The notes beneath the pieces were generated by a model that did not search any database, was not told the DNA's origin, and was given only the letters and a program-made list of their open reading frames with translations. From positions 1-64,000 of the forward strand of contig NZ_NIWT01000007.1 in the NCBI RefSeq assembly GCF_002236115.1: a stretch of DNA of 64,000 nt, read 5' to 3'. This document shows positions 18,945-27,877 of this stretch, piece by piece (the first letter of the stretch is position 1; every line of letters begins with the position of its first letter). This DNA is from Pseudomonas jessenii. Lineage in GTDB: Bacteria > Pseudomonadota > Gammaproteobacteria > Pseudomonadales > Pseudomonadaceae. The translations under genes and the position numbers were made by a program.

Positions 18945-20231
18945 AAATCGCTCAAGCTGAGCCTGGGATTGCTAACTTCGGTGGTGTCACTGTTTTCCTT
19001 CCTGCACATCCTCTGGCAGGCATCCGGCCTGGTTAGCGTGCCCTTCGCCGGTGAGTCCGTAGTCATTCCGGGGTTGCTGGTGTGGATCGCCCTCGTCTAC
19101 GCCCTTCTGGGCACGGGGCTGGCGTTCTGGTTGGGGCGCGCATTGCCGCGGCTCAATTTCATGCAACAGCGGCGCGAAGCCGACTTTCGCTTCTCGCTGA
19201 TGCGCCTGCGGGAAAACGCCGACTCGGTGGCCCAGTACCGGGGTGAAGCGACAGAAAACGCCCGCTTCAACCAACGCCTGGAGGCGGCGCTGGAAAACTT
19301 TTGGACGCTGGTGAAAAAGCAGAAGCTGATCATGGACTATTCGACCTTCTACCTGCGCAGTGCCACGGTCATACCGATGTTCATCATGGCGCCGCAGTTC
19401 TTCGCCGGCGCGTTTCCTCTTGGCCGCCTGACCCAGATCAGCGTTGCCTTCGGCGAAGTGCACTCGGCCATTGCCTATCTTGTAGAGGTGTTCCCGGAGC
19501 TGTCGGCATGGAAATCGGTGATCGACCGGTTGATTGGTTTCCAGGAGCGCCTGGACAAGGTCGAAGTCAAGTCGAATGTCGTTGTGGGGCAGCAGCCCAA
19601 GGGCCTTCAAATCAAGGATCTGGACATCTGGTTGCCGAACGGTCGGCGCTTGCTCAACAGCTTCAACCTTTCACTTGAGCCCGGTGACAGCCTGCTGATC
19701 AGCGCACCGTCCGGCTACGGCAAGTCGACGTTGATACGCACGGTCACAGGACTCTGGCCTCACGCTCGCGGCTGCGCCAGTTACGACCGTGAGCGTGCCC
19801 TGACACTCTCGCAGAAACCTTACCTGCCGCTAGGCAGCCTGCGCGAAGCACTCTGGTACCCCAATCAACCGGATCGTGATGCAGACGCCGCGTTACGCCT
19901 GCACATGCAGCACGTCGGCCTGCAACACTTGAGCGAGCAACTGGATGACGAACTGGACTGGTCGCAAATCCTGAGCGTTGGCGAACAGCAACGCTGTGCC
20001 TTCGTCCGCGCCCTGTTGGCCCGCCCCGCGGTGCTGTTCCTCGACGAGAGCAGTTCGGCACTGGATGCGGCGAACGAGGCGCGCTGCTATCAGTTACTCA
20101 AACAAACGCTGCCGGAGACGATCCTGATCAGCGTCGGCCACAATGCCTCGCTGGAACGCCTCCATTGGCAAGTTCTGGAACTGCAAAGCGAGGCTCAGTG
20201 GGTGCATCGAAAGGTGATGCAACCGGTATGA
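18945..20231 (+). pseudogene. 5'-truncated SbmA/YddA-type ABC permease-ATPase
   Basis: The frame runs from the junction at about 18945. It keeps the later membrane segments (LLTSVVSLFSFLHILWQ, LLVWIALVYALLGTGLAFWLG), the family stretch READFRFSLMRLRENADSVAQYRGE and the ATPase with APSGYGKSTLIRTVTGLWP (Walker A), LSVGEQQRCAFVRALL (signature) and VLFLDESSSALD (Walker B). Full-length relatives of the SbmA/BacA-like group have about 570-590 residues, so roughly 150 N-terminal residues and the promoter are gone. The remaining frame is intact, so the loss may be recent. A product from an internal start would lack the first membrane helices and is unlikely to work. Confidence 0.75.
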
Positions 20232-20343
20232 CTTCGCGGGGCACACAGCTACGTCAAATCGAACGCGGGCAAGTAATCAGACATCTATCACAGTATTTTC
20301 ACATCCATTGGCATACGGTGGATCCAGCTCCTTTGTGATTTCC

Positions 20344-20373
20344 AGCCCGCTCTCCCCATCGCGGGCTTTTTTT
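20344..20373 (+). terminator. intrinsic terminator after the ABC relic
   Basis: AGCCCGC (20344-20350) and GCGGGCT (20361-20367) with a run of seven T. It lies 113 bases past the stop. Confidence 0.8.
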
Positions 20374-20740
20374 CGTCTGCTCGATTCAATTCGTATGAAT
20401 CAACAAGACGCCCCAGCCATCAGGGGGAGGACAAGAGACTAGAGCAGTCGGACGACTATGACGACTATGGCGGCGGCGGAGTAAAGAAAACCGGGTGCTC
20501 TCGCGCCAACTTTATTTGCTACTCCAGAAAGGGGTTACCCGTCAGCTTGATTCAAGGCCACGAAAAACCAATCAGGCGAAGATACTCAATATGCCCGTAA
20601 CAAAGAGAAGAGCCGCTGCGGCAGCGGCTCAACCTGGGAACCTTCGATGATTTAAGCGACTGGACAAGAGAACCGGACAACCACGAAATGATGGCAACTG
20701 TCACCGTTCTCTGGCACCTGCGTTCAGGCACTTGGTGCTG
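20374..20740. other. AT-richer gene-free stretch
   Basis: No coding frame is supported here. The only structure seen is a GC-rich hairpin GAGCCGCTG-cgg-CAGCGGCTC at 20610-20630. It has no T run on the plus strand and could be a weak terminator for the minus-strand gene that ends at 20741. Base composition is lower in GC than in the flanks, continuing to about 21.3 kb. Confidence 0.5.
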
Positions 20741-21013
20741 TCAATCAAAGGTATATTTTCCCTCAAGCATGAATGCCGGCTCTCTCCAGTTGGGCCCTCT
20801 CACAACTCCGGTCCCACTGTATTTGATAAAACCGGCATCACTCATTTTCTTGACAAGGTTCAACAGCCCTAAGTTGTTCTCCACATGCGCCCAGTTAGCC
20901 AGATTATAAAGGCCGTCAAGCCCAGGTAAAGAAATGCCTAATTCATTTTTGGTAAGAAATAGAATTACCTCTTCAGGTTTTTCGTTAAGCACGATAGTTG
21001 CAATGACGCTCAT
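20741..21013 (-). CDS. small orphan protein, immunity-like by context
   Basis: 90 residues beginning MSVIATIVLNEKPEEVILFLTKNELG and ending LEGKYTFD; acidic/neutral, no signal peptide and no motif I recognise. Its ATG overlaps the stop of the preceding frame as TAATG, so it was translated together with an upstream gene. The low GC, small size and coupling are what is usually seen for an immunity gene behind a polymorphic toxin, but no homology is claimed. The upstream partner looks broken (21013-21270), leaving this gene without an obvious partner. Confidence 0.5.
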   Translation of the reverse strand: MSVIATIVLNEKPEEVILFLTKNELGISLPGLDGLYNLANWAHVENNLGLLNLVKKMSDAGFIKYSGTGVVRGPNWREPAFMLEGKYTFD

Positions 21014-21270
21014 TATTTTACCCCTCCAAGTTCCTTGTACTCTCGTTCACTTTGTTCTCGATACGCCTCTATAGCATCAGGCGTATAGAGCAGTTCGGTG
21101 CCTCCCCTTTCTGCCCCTTCAGCATTTCCGGTTTTTCATTTTTGGAATAGCGGGTAACCCCTGCTGAAGCTGTAGGCAAAATCCGAGAATTGCGTGAGGG
21201 ATCAATGGGGTCAAAAAAGAAAGGTCGATTGCTCAAAACAGCCTCCCCAAGCGCCAAACAACCCAGCCCA
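21013..21270 (-). pseudogene. broken gene fragment coupled to the 90-residue protein
   Basis: On the minus strand, one frame reads SNRPFFFDPIDPSRNSR... to a stop at 21069. A shifted frame reads GGTELLYTPDAIEAYREQSE and ends at the TAATG overlap with the next gene. Together they look like one C-terminal domain split by a frameshift. No start codon with a ribosome site is seen. Not recognised by family. Confidence 0.4.
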
Positions 21271-21335
21271 CTGTCAATTAGCTAAACTTCATCAGTAAAC
21301 CACTTCGCGAATCCCTGAAAATTCAGGAGGCGAAC

Positions 21336-21470
21336 ATGAGCAAACAACCTCAACCCCAAAGCCGCTCCAACCCCCAACCCAGATCCCGTCCGCTGGTGCC
21401 GAACCTGCCCAGCAAAACCGGCAACAAGTCCGGTGGCTTGCGCGGTAACTATCCGCCGAAGAAGTCGTAA
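21336..21470 (+). CDS. 44-residue basic Pro/Ser/Gln-rich peptide
   Basis: Opens MSKQPQPQSRSN and ends GGLRGNYPPKKS. A strong ribosome site (CAGGAGG) lies five bases before the ATG, and codon choice is G/C-ending like the host genes. It has no membrane segment and no signal peptide; the composition suggests an unstructured cationic peptide. Too short for family assignment; function unknown. It stands between the low-GC stretch and the chemoreceptor gene. No terminator is clear before the next gene 295 bases away. Confidence 0.6.
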   Translation: MSKQPQPQSRSNPQPRSRPLVPNLPSKTGNKSGGLRGNYPPKKS

Positions 21471-21765
21471 TTGCCTCGGGTGTACGACAGGCTTTGCAAC
21501 GGAGTCTGTCGCACTCCCCCGTCACTTCGGCATTACTTGCCTCTATATCGGACATTGTTTTCCACGAGCGACGTCGTAGCTGCCTAGAATGATGGCCAAA
21601 GGCTACGCTCTCCACGGCATCTCAAATACAGCTCGACCATGCCGCCAACAGATTCGCATCCCTGACTCTGAAAACGTCTGCCCCTTAACGTACCCAAGCC
21701 TTCGCGATGTCCCGTGTTGCCATAAACCCTGCTTTTTCTGGCTCATTTACATGGAGTAAGCGTAC

Positions 21766-23262
21766 ATGCCCTTCCCCCCTCGTTTCCTCGACCACTACCG
21801 CAAAGCCGACCGCATCATGCTGGGCCTGATCTGGCTGATGTTCGCGTTCGCTATCGGCCTGGCGTTCTGGCACGACACCTTCAAGCAGGCGCTGCTGGTG
21901 GGCGGCGGCACCAGTGTGTTGTTGACGCTGTTGTATCGAGCCATCGGCGGAACGCGGTTGATGCGTTGTCTGCTGGGCGTGGGTTTGATGGTGATGGCGG
22001 CGTTGCATATCAATCAGGCCGAGGGTGTCATTGAGTCGCACTTCGGGATTTTTGCGTTGTTGGCGGTGTTGACGTTTTATCGGGACTGGCTGCCGATTCT
22101 GGTGGCGGCGGTGACGATTGCGCTGCATCACGTGGTGTTTCATGCGCTGCAGCATCAGGGTTTTCCGGTGTTTGTGATGGCCCATCACGGTGGCTGGACG
22201 ATGGTGTTCGTTCACGCTTTTTATGTGGTGATGGAGACGGTCGCGCTGCTCTATCTGGCGATGCACAGCCAGGCCGATGCGGTGGAGAGCCAGGACATGC
22301 TGGACAAGATGCTGGCGACCACGTCCCAGTTCACCGCGGGTGCCGGCCAAGGTGACAAGGCGCGGGTGCATGTGTCGCTGGCACAGCGCTTCGATCAGTT
22401 TTTGATGCAGATCACCGCCTTGGTGGACGGCGTGGTGCGTGACTCTCAGGGTTTGGGTCAGTTGGGCCAGGAGTTGGCCAAGGCCAGCAACACGCTGGAG
22501 AAAGGCGCCAAGCATCAGTTGACGGAAATCGCGCAGATGACCGGGTCGATGCAGCGCATGGGCGATGCGATGGAGCACATCGTGGTGCATGTCGAGCATG
22601 CCGTTGCCCATGCCGGCCAGGCCAGCGCGCAAGTCACCCGCGGCCAGGAAAGCGTGAACCGTGCGCGGCAGGAAATCACTCAACTGGCCTCACGCCTGGA
22701 AGGCACCAACCAGACCGTGCAGGTACTGGCCGGGCAGGCGCAGCAGATCGGTACGGTGCTGGAGGTGATCAGCAGCATTGCCGAGCAGACCAACTTGCTG
22801 GCGCTCAACGCGGCGATTGAAGCGGCGCGCGCCGGCGAGCAAGGCCGGGGCTTTGCGGTGGTGGCCGATGAGGTGCGCAGCCTGGCGCAACGCACGGCAG
22901 TGTCCACCAAGGAAATCCGCACCATCATCGAAGCCTTGCAGCAAGGCAGCCGCAAAGCCGTGGAAGCCATGCAGGACAGCCGCGAAGGTGTAGTGCGCTG
23001 CGTCGAGGACAGTCAAGTGGCGGCAGCGATGTTGCAGGCCGTCGGCAGCGACATCTCGCAGATCGATGAACTCAATGGGCGGATCGTCACGACGACCCGC
23101 GAACAGTCCTCGGCAAGTTTCGAGATTGTCGGGCGCTTGCAGTCGGTGCAGAGCATTGCGCAAAACACGGCGGATGATGTGGAGACACTGGCGCTGAGCA
23201 GTCGGCGCTTGCCGCCCATTGCGACTCGGCTGGATGCGTTGGGGCGGACGTTTCATCAATGA
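21766..23262 (+). CDS. methyl-accepting chemotaxis protein with membrane-embedded N-terminus
   Basis: 498 residues. The first about 175 residues form five or six membrane helices ([50 protein letters not shown]) with many His in the loops and no large periplasmic domain. The rest is the cytoplasmic coiled-coil signalling domain with the conserved tip [32 protein letters not shown]. It signals to CheA/CheW at the membrane. A membrane-embedded sensor suggests a hydrophobic or redox signal, but this is inference. There is no C-terminal CheR-tethering pentapeptide; it ends LGRTFHQ. Single gene. Confidence 0.88.
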   Translation: MPFPPRFLDHYRKADRIMLGLIWLMFAFAIGLAFWHDTFKQALLVGGGTSVLLTLLYRAIGGTRLMRCLLGVGLMVMAALHINQAEGVIESHFGIFALLAVLTFYRDWLPILVAAVTIALHHVVFHALQHQGFPVFVMAHHGGWTMVFVHAFYVVMETVALLYLAMHSQADAVESQDMLDKMLATTSQFTAGAGQGDKARVHVSLAQRFDQFLMQITALVDGVVRDSQGLGQLGQELAKASNTLEKGAKHQLTEIAQMTGSMQRMGDAMEHIVVHVEHAVAHAGQASAQVTRGQESVNRARQEITQLASRLEGTNQTVQVLAGQAQQIGTVLEVISSIAEQTNLLALNAAIEAARAGEQGRGFAVVADEVRSLAQRTAVSTKEIRTIIEALQQGSRKAVEAMQDSREGVVRCVEDSQVAAAMLQAVGSDISQIDELNGRIVTTTREQSSASFEIVGRLQSVQSIAQNTADDVETLALSSRRLPPIATRLDALGRTFHQ

Positions 23263-23308
23263 TGTTCGACGGGAGAAGTTTTCCGTTGGTCGAACCGATT
23301 TGCTCTAC

Positions 23309-23352
23309 AGACTCAATAAACCTATCTTTGAGTCTACGGACTCAAGATAGGT
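23309..23352. promoter_or_regulatory. operator of the RES-Xre pair
   Basis: AGACTCAA (23309) and TTGAGTCT (23328) form a perfect inverted repeat. The second arm also pairs with ACTCAAGATAGGT (23340-23352) through ACCTATCTTTGAGT (23320-23333). This gives three alternating ACTCAA sites ending eight bases before the antitoxin ATG, as expected for autoregulation. Confidence 0.6.
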
Positions 23353-23359
23353 ATTGATC

Positions 23360-23764
23360 ATGGCCGTCCCCCTGCAACCCCAATCCTTCAGCAAAAACCA
23401 ATGCGTCACCGGCCTGCGTGCCGCCGTGAGCATTCTGGAAAAGTGGAAGGCCAACAGCGATCAGGCCTGTCGCATCCTGCGTATTTCCCGCAGCACCTAC
23501 ACCCGCGCCCGGCAGCGAGACCCGGACTGGGCGGTGGCGCTGGATGCGGACCAGATGCAGCGCATCAGTTTTGTGTTGAACATTCACGCGACGTTGCGGC
23601 TGGTGTTCGACAACCCGGATAACGTGTACGGCTTTGCCTCGATGGCCAATGACAACGAGTTTTTCAACGGGCGTTCGCCGCTGGAGATCATGGCCCAGGG
23701 CGACATGATTTCGCTGTACGAAACCTTCCGCCGCATCGACATGCTGCGGGGTGCGCAATGGTGA
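23360..23764 (+). CDS. Xre/MbcA/ParS-type antitoxin
   Basis: 134 residues. The N-terminal HTH region is SILEKWKANSDQACRILRISRSTYTRARQ. The C-terminal toxin-binding domain of the DUF2384 type is LRLVFDNPDNVYGFASMANDNEFFNGRSPLEIM. It neutralises the RES toxin encoded next and should repress its own promoter through the ACTCAA sites. The ATG at 23360 is preferred to the TTG two codons upstream. The stop overlaps the toxin start by seven bases, implying coupled translation. Confidence 0.85.
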   Translation: MAVPLQPQSFSKNQCVTGLRAAVSILEKWKANSDQACRILRISRSTYTRARQRDPDWAVALDADQMQRISFVLNIHATLRLVFDNPDNVYGFASMANDNEFFNGRSPLEIMAQGDMISLYETFRRIDMLRGAQW

Positions 23765-24450
23765 TGGCGAGTGAGCTGGCGGTGTTTGCCGGTCAGTCGT
23801 TGCAGGCTTTTCGCCTGGTCAATTCGAAGTTTCCGCCCATTGCGTTGTTTGATGATGTGGCGGATGCGGCTGAGTTCGAGGTGTTGTTCGAGATTCAGGC
23901 GCTGACCAATCCGCGGTTGAAGAATGAGGTGGGTCAGCTGGAGTTGATTGCGCGCAGCGAGATCCCGTTCGGCATTCGGGGTTGCTCCTACGCCATTGCG
24001 CCGTTTACCCACGTCAACCCGGCGGGCTCGCGTTTCAGCGATGGCCGTTTTGGGGTGTTGTACCTGGCGGAGTCGATGGAAGCGGCGCTGGCCGAGGTGC
24101 GGCATCACCAGGCGCTGTATTGGTCGAGGGTGCCGAGCCTGAACTATGAGCGCTTTGTGTTTCGTGGATTGGCCTGTGCATTTGGCGATGGCGGGATGAA
24201 GGACGCCGCGGCCCTGCCGATGAGCGATCCGGTGTATGCGCCGGACGACTACAGCCACTCCCGTGTGCTGGGGCAGGCGGTGCGCGATGCCGGTTGCCCC
24301 GGTTTGCGTTATCACTCGGTGCGGATGCCGGGCAGTCATTGCTGGGCGTTGATGACGCCGAGGCCGGTTTCGTCAATTGTGCAGACGGCGCATTACGAGA
24401 TGGTCTGGAATGGGCAGATCACCAGTGTCAGTCAGATCAGTGAGGCTTGA
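23758..24450 (+). CDS. RES-domain toxin (NAD+-consuming)
   Basis: 230 residues. The RES core has Arg in LQAFRLVNSKFPP, GSRFSDGRFGVLYLAES (R and Y of the family), MEAALAEVRHHQ (Glu) and the late Ser/His part MPGSHCWAL. RES toxins of this class degrade NAD+ and are ADP-ribosyltransferase-like. The member is slightly longer at the N-terminus than the minimal domain (typically 150-190 residues). It is the second gene of a type II toxin-antitoxin operon. The next 149 bases hold no gene besides the leader of the repeat peptide. Confidence 0.85.
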   Translation: MVMASELAVFAGQSLQAFRLVNSKFPPIALFDDVADAAEFEVLFEIQALTNPRLKNEVGQLELIARSEIPFGIRGCSYAIAPFTHVNPAGSRFSDGRFGVLYLAESMEAALAEVRHHQALYWSRVPSLNYERFVFRGLACAFGDGGMKDAAALPMSDPVYAPDDYSHSRVLGQAVRDAGCPGLRYHSVRMPGSHCWALMTPRPVSSIVQTAHYEMVWNGQITSVSQISEA

Positions 24451-24599
24451 GCCCCGTTGTCAGGCACATGAATACCTGTGGGATCTGCGATCCATTGAGC
24501 GCATCGATAGTCACCATCATTTCAATGAAGTTCTCTTGAAAAATCCCCGGCGTAACATCTGCTCCATACCAACCCATAAGCACCCCGGAGCACACCATC

Positions 24600-24845
24600 A
24601 TGAAACGCCAGACCCTCCTCAGTATCGCTTTCTCGGTTTTCGCAGTTAACGCTTTCGCCGCAAACTCTGCTCAACCTGTGGTCGCCGAAGGCGGCTCGGA
24701 TCGTCTGATTGAAAGCCGTGTGGCCGAGGGTGGTTCGGATCGTTTGATCGAGAATCGCGTGGCCGAAGGTGGTTCGGATCGCCTGCTGGAAAAACGTGTT
24801 GCCGAAGGCGGTTCCGACCGTCTGATCGAAAGCCGCGCTGTCTGA
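24600..24845 (+). CDS. secreted peptide of four 13-residue repeats
   Basis: 81 residues. A Sec signal peptide (LLSIAFSVFAVNAFA, cleavage before ANSAQ) is followed by four tandem copies of VAEGGSDRLIE(S/N/K)R from residue 28, then AV. At DNA level these are 39-bp units (24681-24836) with synonymous changes, so the protein sequence is under selection. The ATG has GGAG nine bases upstream. The mature peptide of about 60 residues would be highly charged and repetitive. Similar small repeat proteins occur in other Pseudomonas as hypotheticals; the role is not known to me. Confidence 0.75.
   Translation: MKRQTLLSIAFSVFAVNAFAANSAQPVVAEGGSDRLIESRVAEGGSDRLIENRVAEGGSDRLLEKRVAEGGSDRLIESRAV
24681..24836 (+). 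repeat. four tandem 39-bp coding repeats
   Basis: Four units encoding VAEGGSDRLIESR-like peptides with mostly third-position differences between units. They are in frame inside the secreted repeat peptide. Confidence 0.8.
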
Positions 24846-24872
24846 ATGCAGTGCTTTACCGCAAGACTCAAC

Positions 24873-25085
24873 GAAAAGCCCGGCCTCAACAGCCTGATGC
24901 TGCTCAATCAAGCGAGAATGATCCACTCACTGTAGGAGCGAGCTTGCTCGCGATGGAATCAAGAACGCCGCGTTTAGCCTGTAAACACGCGGCATCGTTA
25001 ACGACCATCGCGAGCAAGCTCGCTCCTACAGGGGATCGTTCTCATTTAACTGAACAGCATCAGGCTTCAACAGCCGGGCTTTTTC
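24873..25085. repeat. REP doublet nested in a long inverted repeat between convergent genes
   Basis: A 100-bp REP doublet of the TGTAGGAG class (24931-25030) is flanked by further complementary arms: GAAAAGCCCGGC with GCCGGGCTTTTTC, GCCTGATGCTG with CAGCATCAGGC, and GAGAATGATCC with GGATCGTTCTC. The whole 213 bp can fold as one interrupted hairpin with T runs at each end. It would serve as a bidirectional terminator for the repeat peptide gene and the MFS gene. Confidence 0.75.
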
Positions 25086-25095
25086 GTGCGGGTTA

Positions 25096-26688
25096 TCAAT
25101 TCGTTTGTAGGTCATGCACTTTCGCGGATCGCGAGAGGCCAATCTTGATGCCGACCAGTATGGGTGCGGCAAAGACGAACAGCAGGGCCACGGCGAAGAA
25201 CGCCGTATCGAAAGCAATCACCGTGGCCTGACCTGATACCGCTTTGCCCAGCAAGCTCGTGGCCGCCCGGCCAGCGGCCACCTGATCCATGCCCTTCCCT
25301 GCCAGCATCGCGGTTGTGGTCATCAGCCGTTCGATGACCGCGTGTCCCCCTGGGGTGACGTTGGCGCCGAGGACCACGCCATTGCTGACAACCTGATGGT
25401 CAATCAAGGTCTGCAGCCCGGCGACGCCCATCAAGCCTCCCAACTGGCGCCCTGTGTTGAACAGGCCGATGCCGCTGGCCAGGTTGCGGCTGTTGAGGTG
25501 GCTGAAAGCAATCAGCGTGATCGACAGAAACAGGAAACCAAGGCCCAGGCCGCGCAACAGGATGGCCGCCATCATGTCGTCGGTACCGCTTTCGCTGTTG
25601 GAGCCGGACAGCATCCACATCGCCCCCATGATCAGCAGGATACCCAACGGCACGGTCGCCACCGGCGGCACGCGACGCACGCTGAACAGATAGGCGGCGA
25701 TGAGCAGCGAACCGACAAAAAAACCGCCACTGGGCAACAGGAGCAGGCCGGCATCGGTCGGTGTGAACGCGAGTACCGACAGGGCGAACGCCGGGATCAG
25801 GTAGGCGCTGCCGAACAGGGCGGCACCGGCGACGAAACTGACGATAAAGGCAAAGGTGAAATCGCTTGTTTTGAACAGGCTGAAATCGAGCAGCCCCTGG
25901 CCGTTGGCCAACACCTGTTGACCGAGAAAGGCCAGCAGCGCGGCGGCACCGATCACCGTCAGCACCAGGATGCGCGGTTCCTCGAACCAGTCCCAGCGAC
26001 TGCCCTGGCTGAGCACGTAGGTGAAACAGAACAGGGCCGCAGAGAGCAGCGAGAACCCGAGCCAGTCGAACGAATGTTGCCGGACCCTGGCGGGCACGGG
26101 GTGGTCGGCGATGAGCAAGAGGCCGGTCGCCGCCAGGGCCAACGGCACTACGCTGAAGAAAATCCAGGTCCAGGACTGGCTGTCGATCAACCACCCTTGC
26201 AGGGCTGGCGCGAGGGTCGCCGACGCGACCACCGCCGCCATGGCGAACAGGGCTTGCAGGATCGGCTGAAGCGCGCGCGGATAGCCGCGAAAGATGATCG
26301 CCTGGCCCGCCACCAGCAAAGCACCTCCCGCGAAGCCTTGCAGGATGCGTAATGCGATCAGCAGTTCCAGCCAGGCGGTAACGGCAGCCACGCAGCACGC
26401 CAGGCCCATGACCAGTGTGGCGCCGATGATCACGTTGCGCGCAGAAAATCGCTGCATCAGCCAAGGGGCGAGCATGAACCCGATCAGCTTGAACGCGATG
26501 TAGCCGACATCCAGCCAGGCGAACTCGTCAGACGTGGCATAGGTGTCGCCGATGATGTCGCCGCGGCCGAGGGCCAGCACGGTGCTGGCGATCGCTTCCG
26601 TCAACGTCGCCAGCACGATGCCCACCATGAGCAGGACGCCGTTCGTTGTCCTGGCGCTGCTCGGCGTGGCGCAGGCAACGCTGCTCAT
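25096..26688 (-). CDS. EmrB/DHA2-type MFS drug exporter
   Basis: 530 residues with about 14 membrane helices, the size of the DHA2 (14-spanner) family. Early segments contain LTEAIASTVLALGRGD, LRILQGFAGGALLVAGQAI (motif C-like region) and GWLIDSQSWTWIFF. Its ATG overlaps the stop of the membrane-fusion gene upstream (ATGA), so EmrA- and EmrB-like partners are made together. The usual motif-A DRxGRR loop is replaced by MQRFSARN. Substrate unknown. It is the last gene of a four-gene operon with the NmrA-like protein and cupin. Confidence 0.85.
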   Translation of the reverse strand: MSSVACATPSSARTTNGVLLMVGIVLATLTEAIASTVLALGRGDIIGDTYATSDEFAWLDVGYIAFKLIGFMLAPWLMQRFSARNVIIGATLVMGLACCVAAVTAWLELLIALRILQGFAGGALLVAGQAIIFRGYPRALQPILQALFAMAAVVASATLAPALQGWLIDSQSWTWIFFSVVPLALAATGLLLIADHPVPARVRQHSFDWLGFSLLSAALFCFTYVLSQGSRWDWFEEPRILVLTVIGAAALLAFLGQQVLANGQGLLDFSLFKTSDFTFAFIVSFVAGAALFGSAYLIPAFALSVLAFTPTDAGLLLLPSGGFFVGSLLIAAYLFSVRRVPPVATVPLGILLIMGAMWMLSGSNSESGTDDMMAAILLRGLGLGFLFLSITLIAFSHLNSRNLASGIGLFNTGRQLGGLMGVAGLQTLIDHQVVSNGVVLGANVTPGGHAVIERLMTTTAMLAGKGMDQVAAGRAATSLLGKAVSGQATVIAFDTAFFAVALLFVFAAPILVGIKIGLSRSAKVHDLQTN

Positions 26689-27782
26689 GAGCCGGCCCCT
26701 TGTGCAACTTCCACCCGCGCGGACAGGCCCGGCACGATGCGCCCCGGCAGCGGGTTGTCAGCCAGGCGGATCTTCACCGGAACGCGCTGCACGACACGCA
26801 CAAAGTTCCCGGTGGCATTGTCGGGTGGCAGCAGGCTGAACGCAGAGCCACTGCCTGGTGCAAAGCTGTCGACCACGCCATCGAGTGCCGCATCAGGGTA
26901 GCCATCGACCGTGACGCGCACCGGCTGACCGGGGCGAATATGTTCCAGTTGGGTTTCCTTGAAGTTCGCCACGACCCATACATCATTGACCGGCACGATA
27001 TCGAGCAGGGAAACGCCCGGTGTGACGAAACGACCGAGGCGAACCTGACGGTTACCGACCACGCCATCCACAGGGGCGTGTACCACGGTGTGCTCGAGAT
27101 CGATCCGGGCGAGATCACGTGCGGCCTCTGCCTGGCTCACAGCGGCCACGGCAGCCTCGCGCTCGGCTACAAACACCGTGATGCGCTGCTGTTGCGCCTC
27201 GACCGTTGCCGAAGCGGCCGAAACCGAGGCCGCGGCTCTGGATTGCGCGGTGCCGGTTTCATCGACCAGGGCCTGGCTCACCGCATTGCTGACGATCAGT
27301 TTGCGGCTGCGGTCGTGGGTCTTGGCCGCCAGACTCATGTCGGCGGAGGCTGAACGCCTTTGCGCTTCGGCCTGCCTGATCAGCGCATGCTGGAGCTGGA
27401 TCTGTGCGTCGACATGGGTCAGGCGCGCCTGGGCGGCGCTGACATTGGCCTCGGCTTGCGCAAGTTTGGCACGGTAGTCGCGGTCATCGATTCGAAACAG
27501 CACATCACCGGCACGCACGGCCTGGTTGTCCCGGACCTCGACCGCCGTGACATAGCCGGCGACCTTGGCGGCCAGTGAGGTGACGTCCCCGCGGACATAC
27601 GCGTTGTCGGTCGAGGTCACGCCACTTGAAAACGCCATGGCTCCCCAAACCGCCACGACCATTACAGCCGCGACGCACAGCAACAGGCCGATGGTCTTGC
27701 GCTTGCTTCGCCGCACCACGACCACGGGCGTGCCGCTACTTGCGCTGGTGGCAATGGCGGCCTTGTCCAGGAGCGAGTTCAT
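26685..27782 (-). CDS. EmrA/HlyD-type membrane fusion protein
   Basis: 365 residues. One N-terminal membrane helix (GLLLCVAAVMVVAVWGAMAF) is followed by TDNAYVRGDVTSLAAKVAGYVTAVEVRDNQAV, the lipoyl/barrel-sandwich half. Then comes a long alpha-hairpin coiled coil (Ala/Glu/Arg rich) and LEHTVVHAPVDGVVGNRQVRLGRFV, the second barrel half. It bridges the inner-membrane exporter to an outer-membrane channel, which is not encoded here. AGGAAATG lies before the ATG. Confidence 0.88.
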   Translation of the reverse strand: MNSLLDKAAIATSASSGTPVVVVRRSKRKTIGLLLCVAAVMVVAVWGAMAFSSGVTSTDNAYVRGDVTSLAAKVAGYVTAVEVRDNQAVRAGDVLFRIDDRDYRAKLAQAEANVSAAQARLTHVDAQIQLQHALIRQAEAQRRSASADMSLAAKTHDRSRKLIVSNAVSQALVDETGTAQSRAAASVSAASATVEAQQQRITVFVAEREAAVAAVSQAEAARDLARIDLEHTVVHAPVDGVVGNRQVRLGRFVTPGVSLLDIVPVNDVWVVANFKETQLEHIRPGQPVRVTVDGYPDAALDGVVDSFAPGSGSAFSLLPPDNATGNFVRVVQRVPVKIRLADNPLPGRIVPGLSARVEVAQGAGS

Positions 27783-27877
27783 TTTTTCATTTCCTGTTCA
27801 GTGCCAAGAACTGACTCAGCCACTGGGCGACAGGGTCTGCCGCCCGGCGGTCGAGCCTTCATGAGCGCGTGATCGGT

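Noticed and set aside
24681-24836. 39-bp tandem repeats considered as a small CRISPR-like array or VNTR
   Set aside because: They are in frame in a protein with signal peptide and ribosome site, and differences are mainly synonymous.
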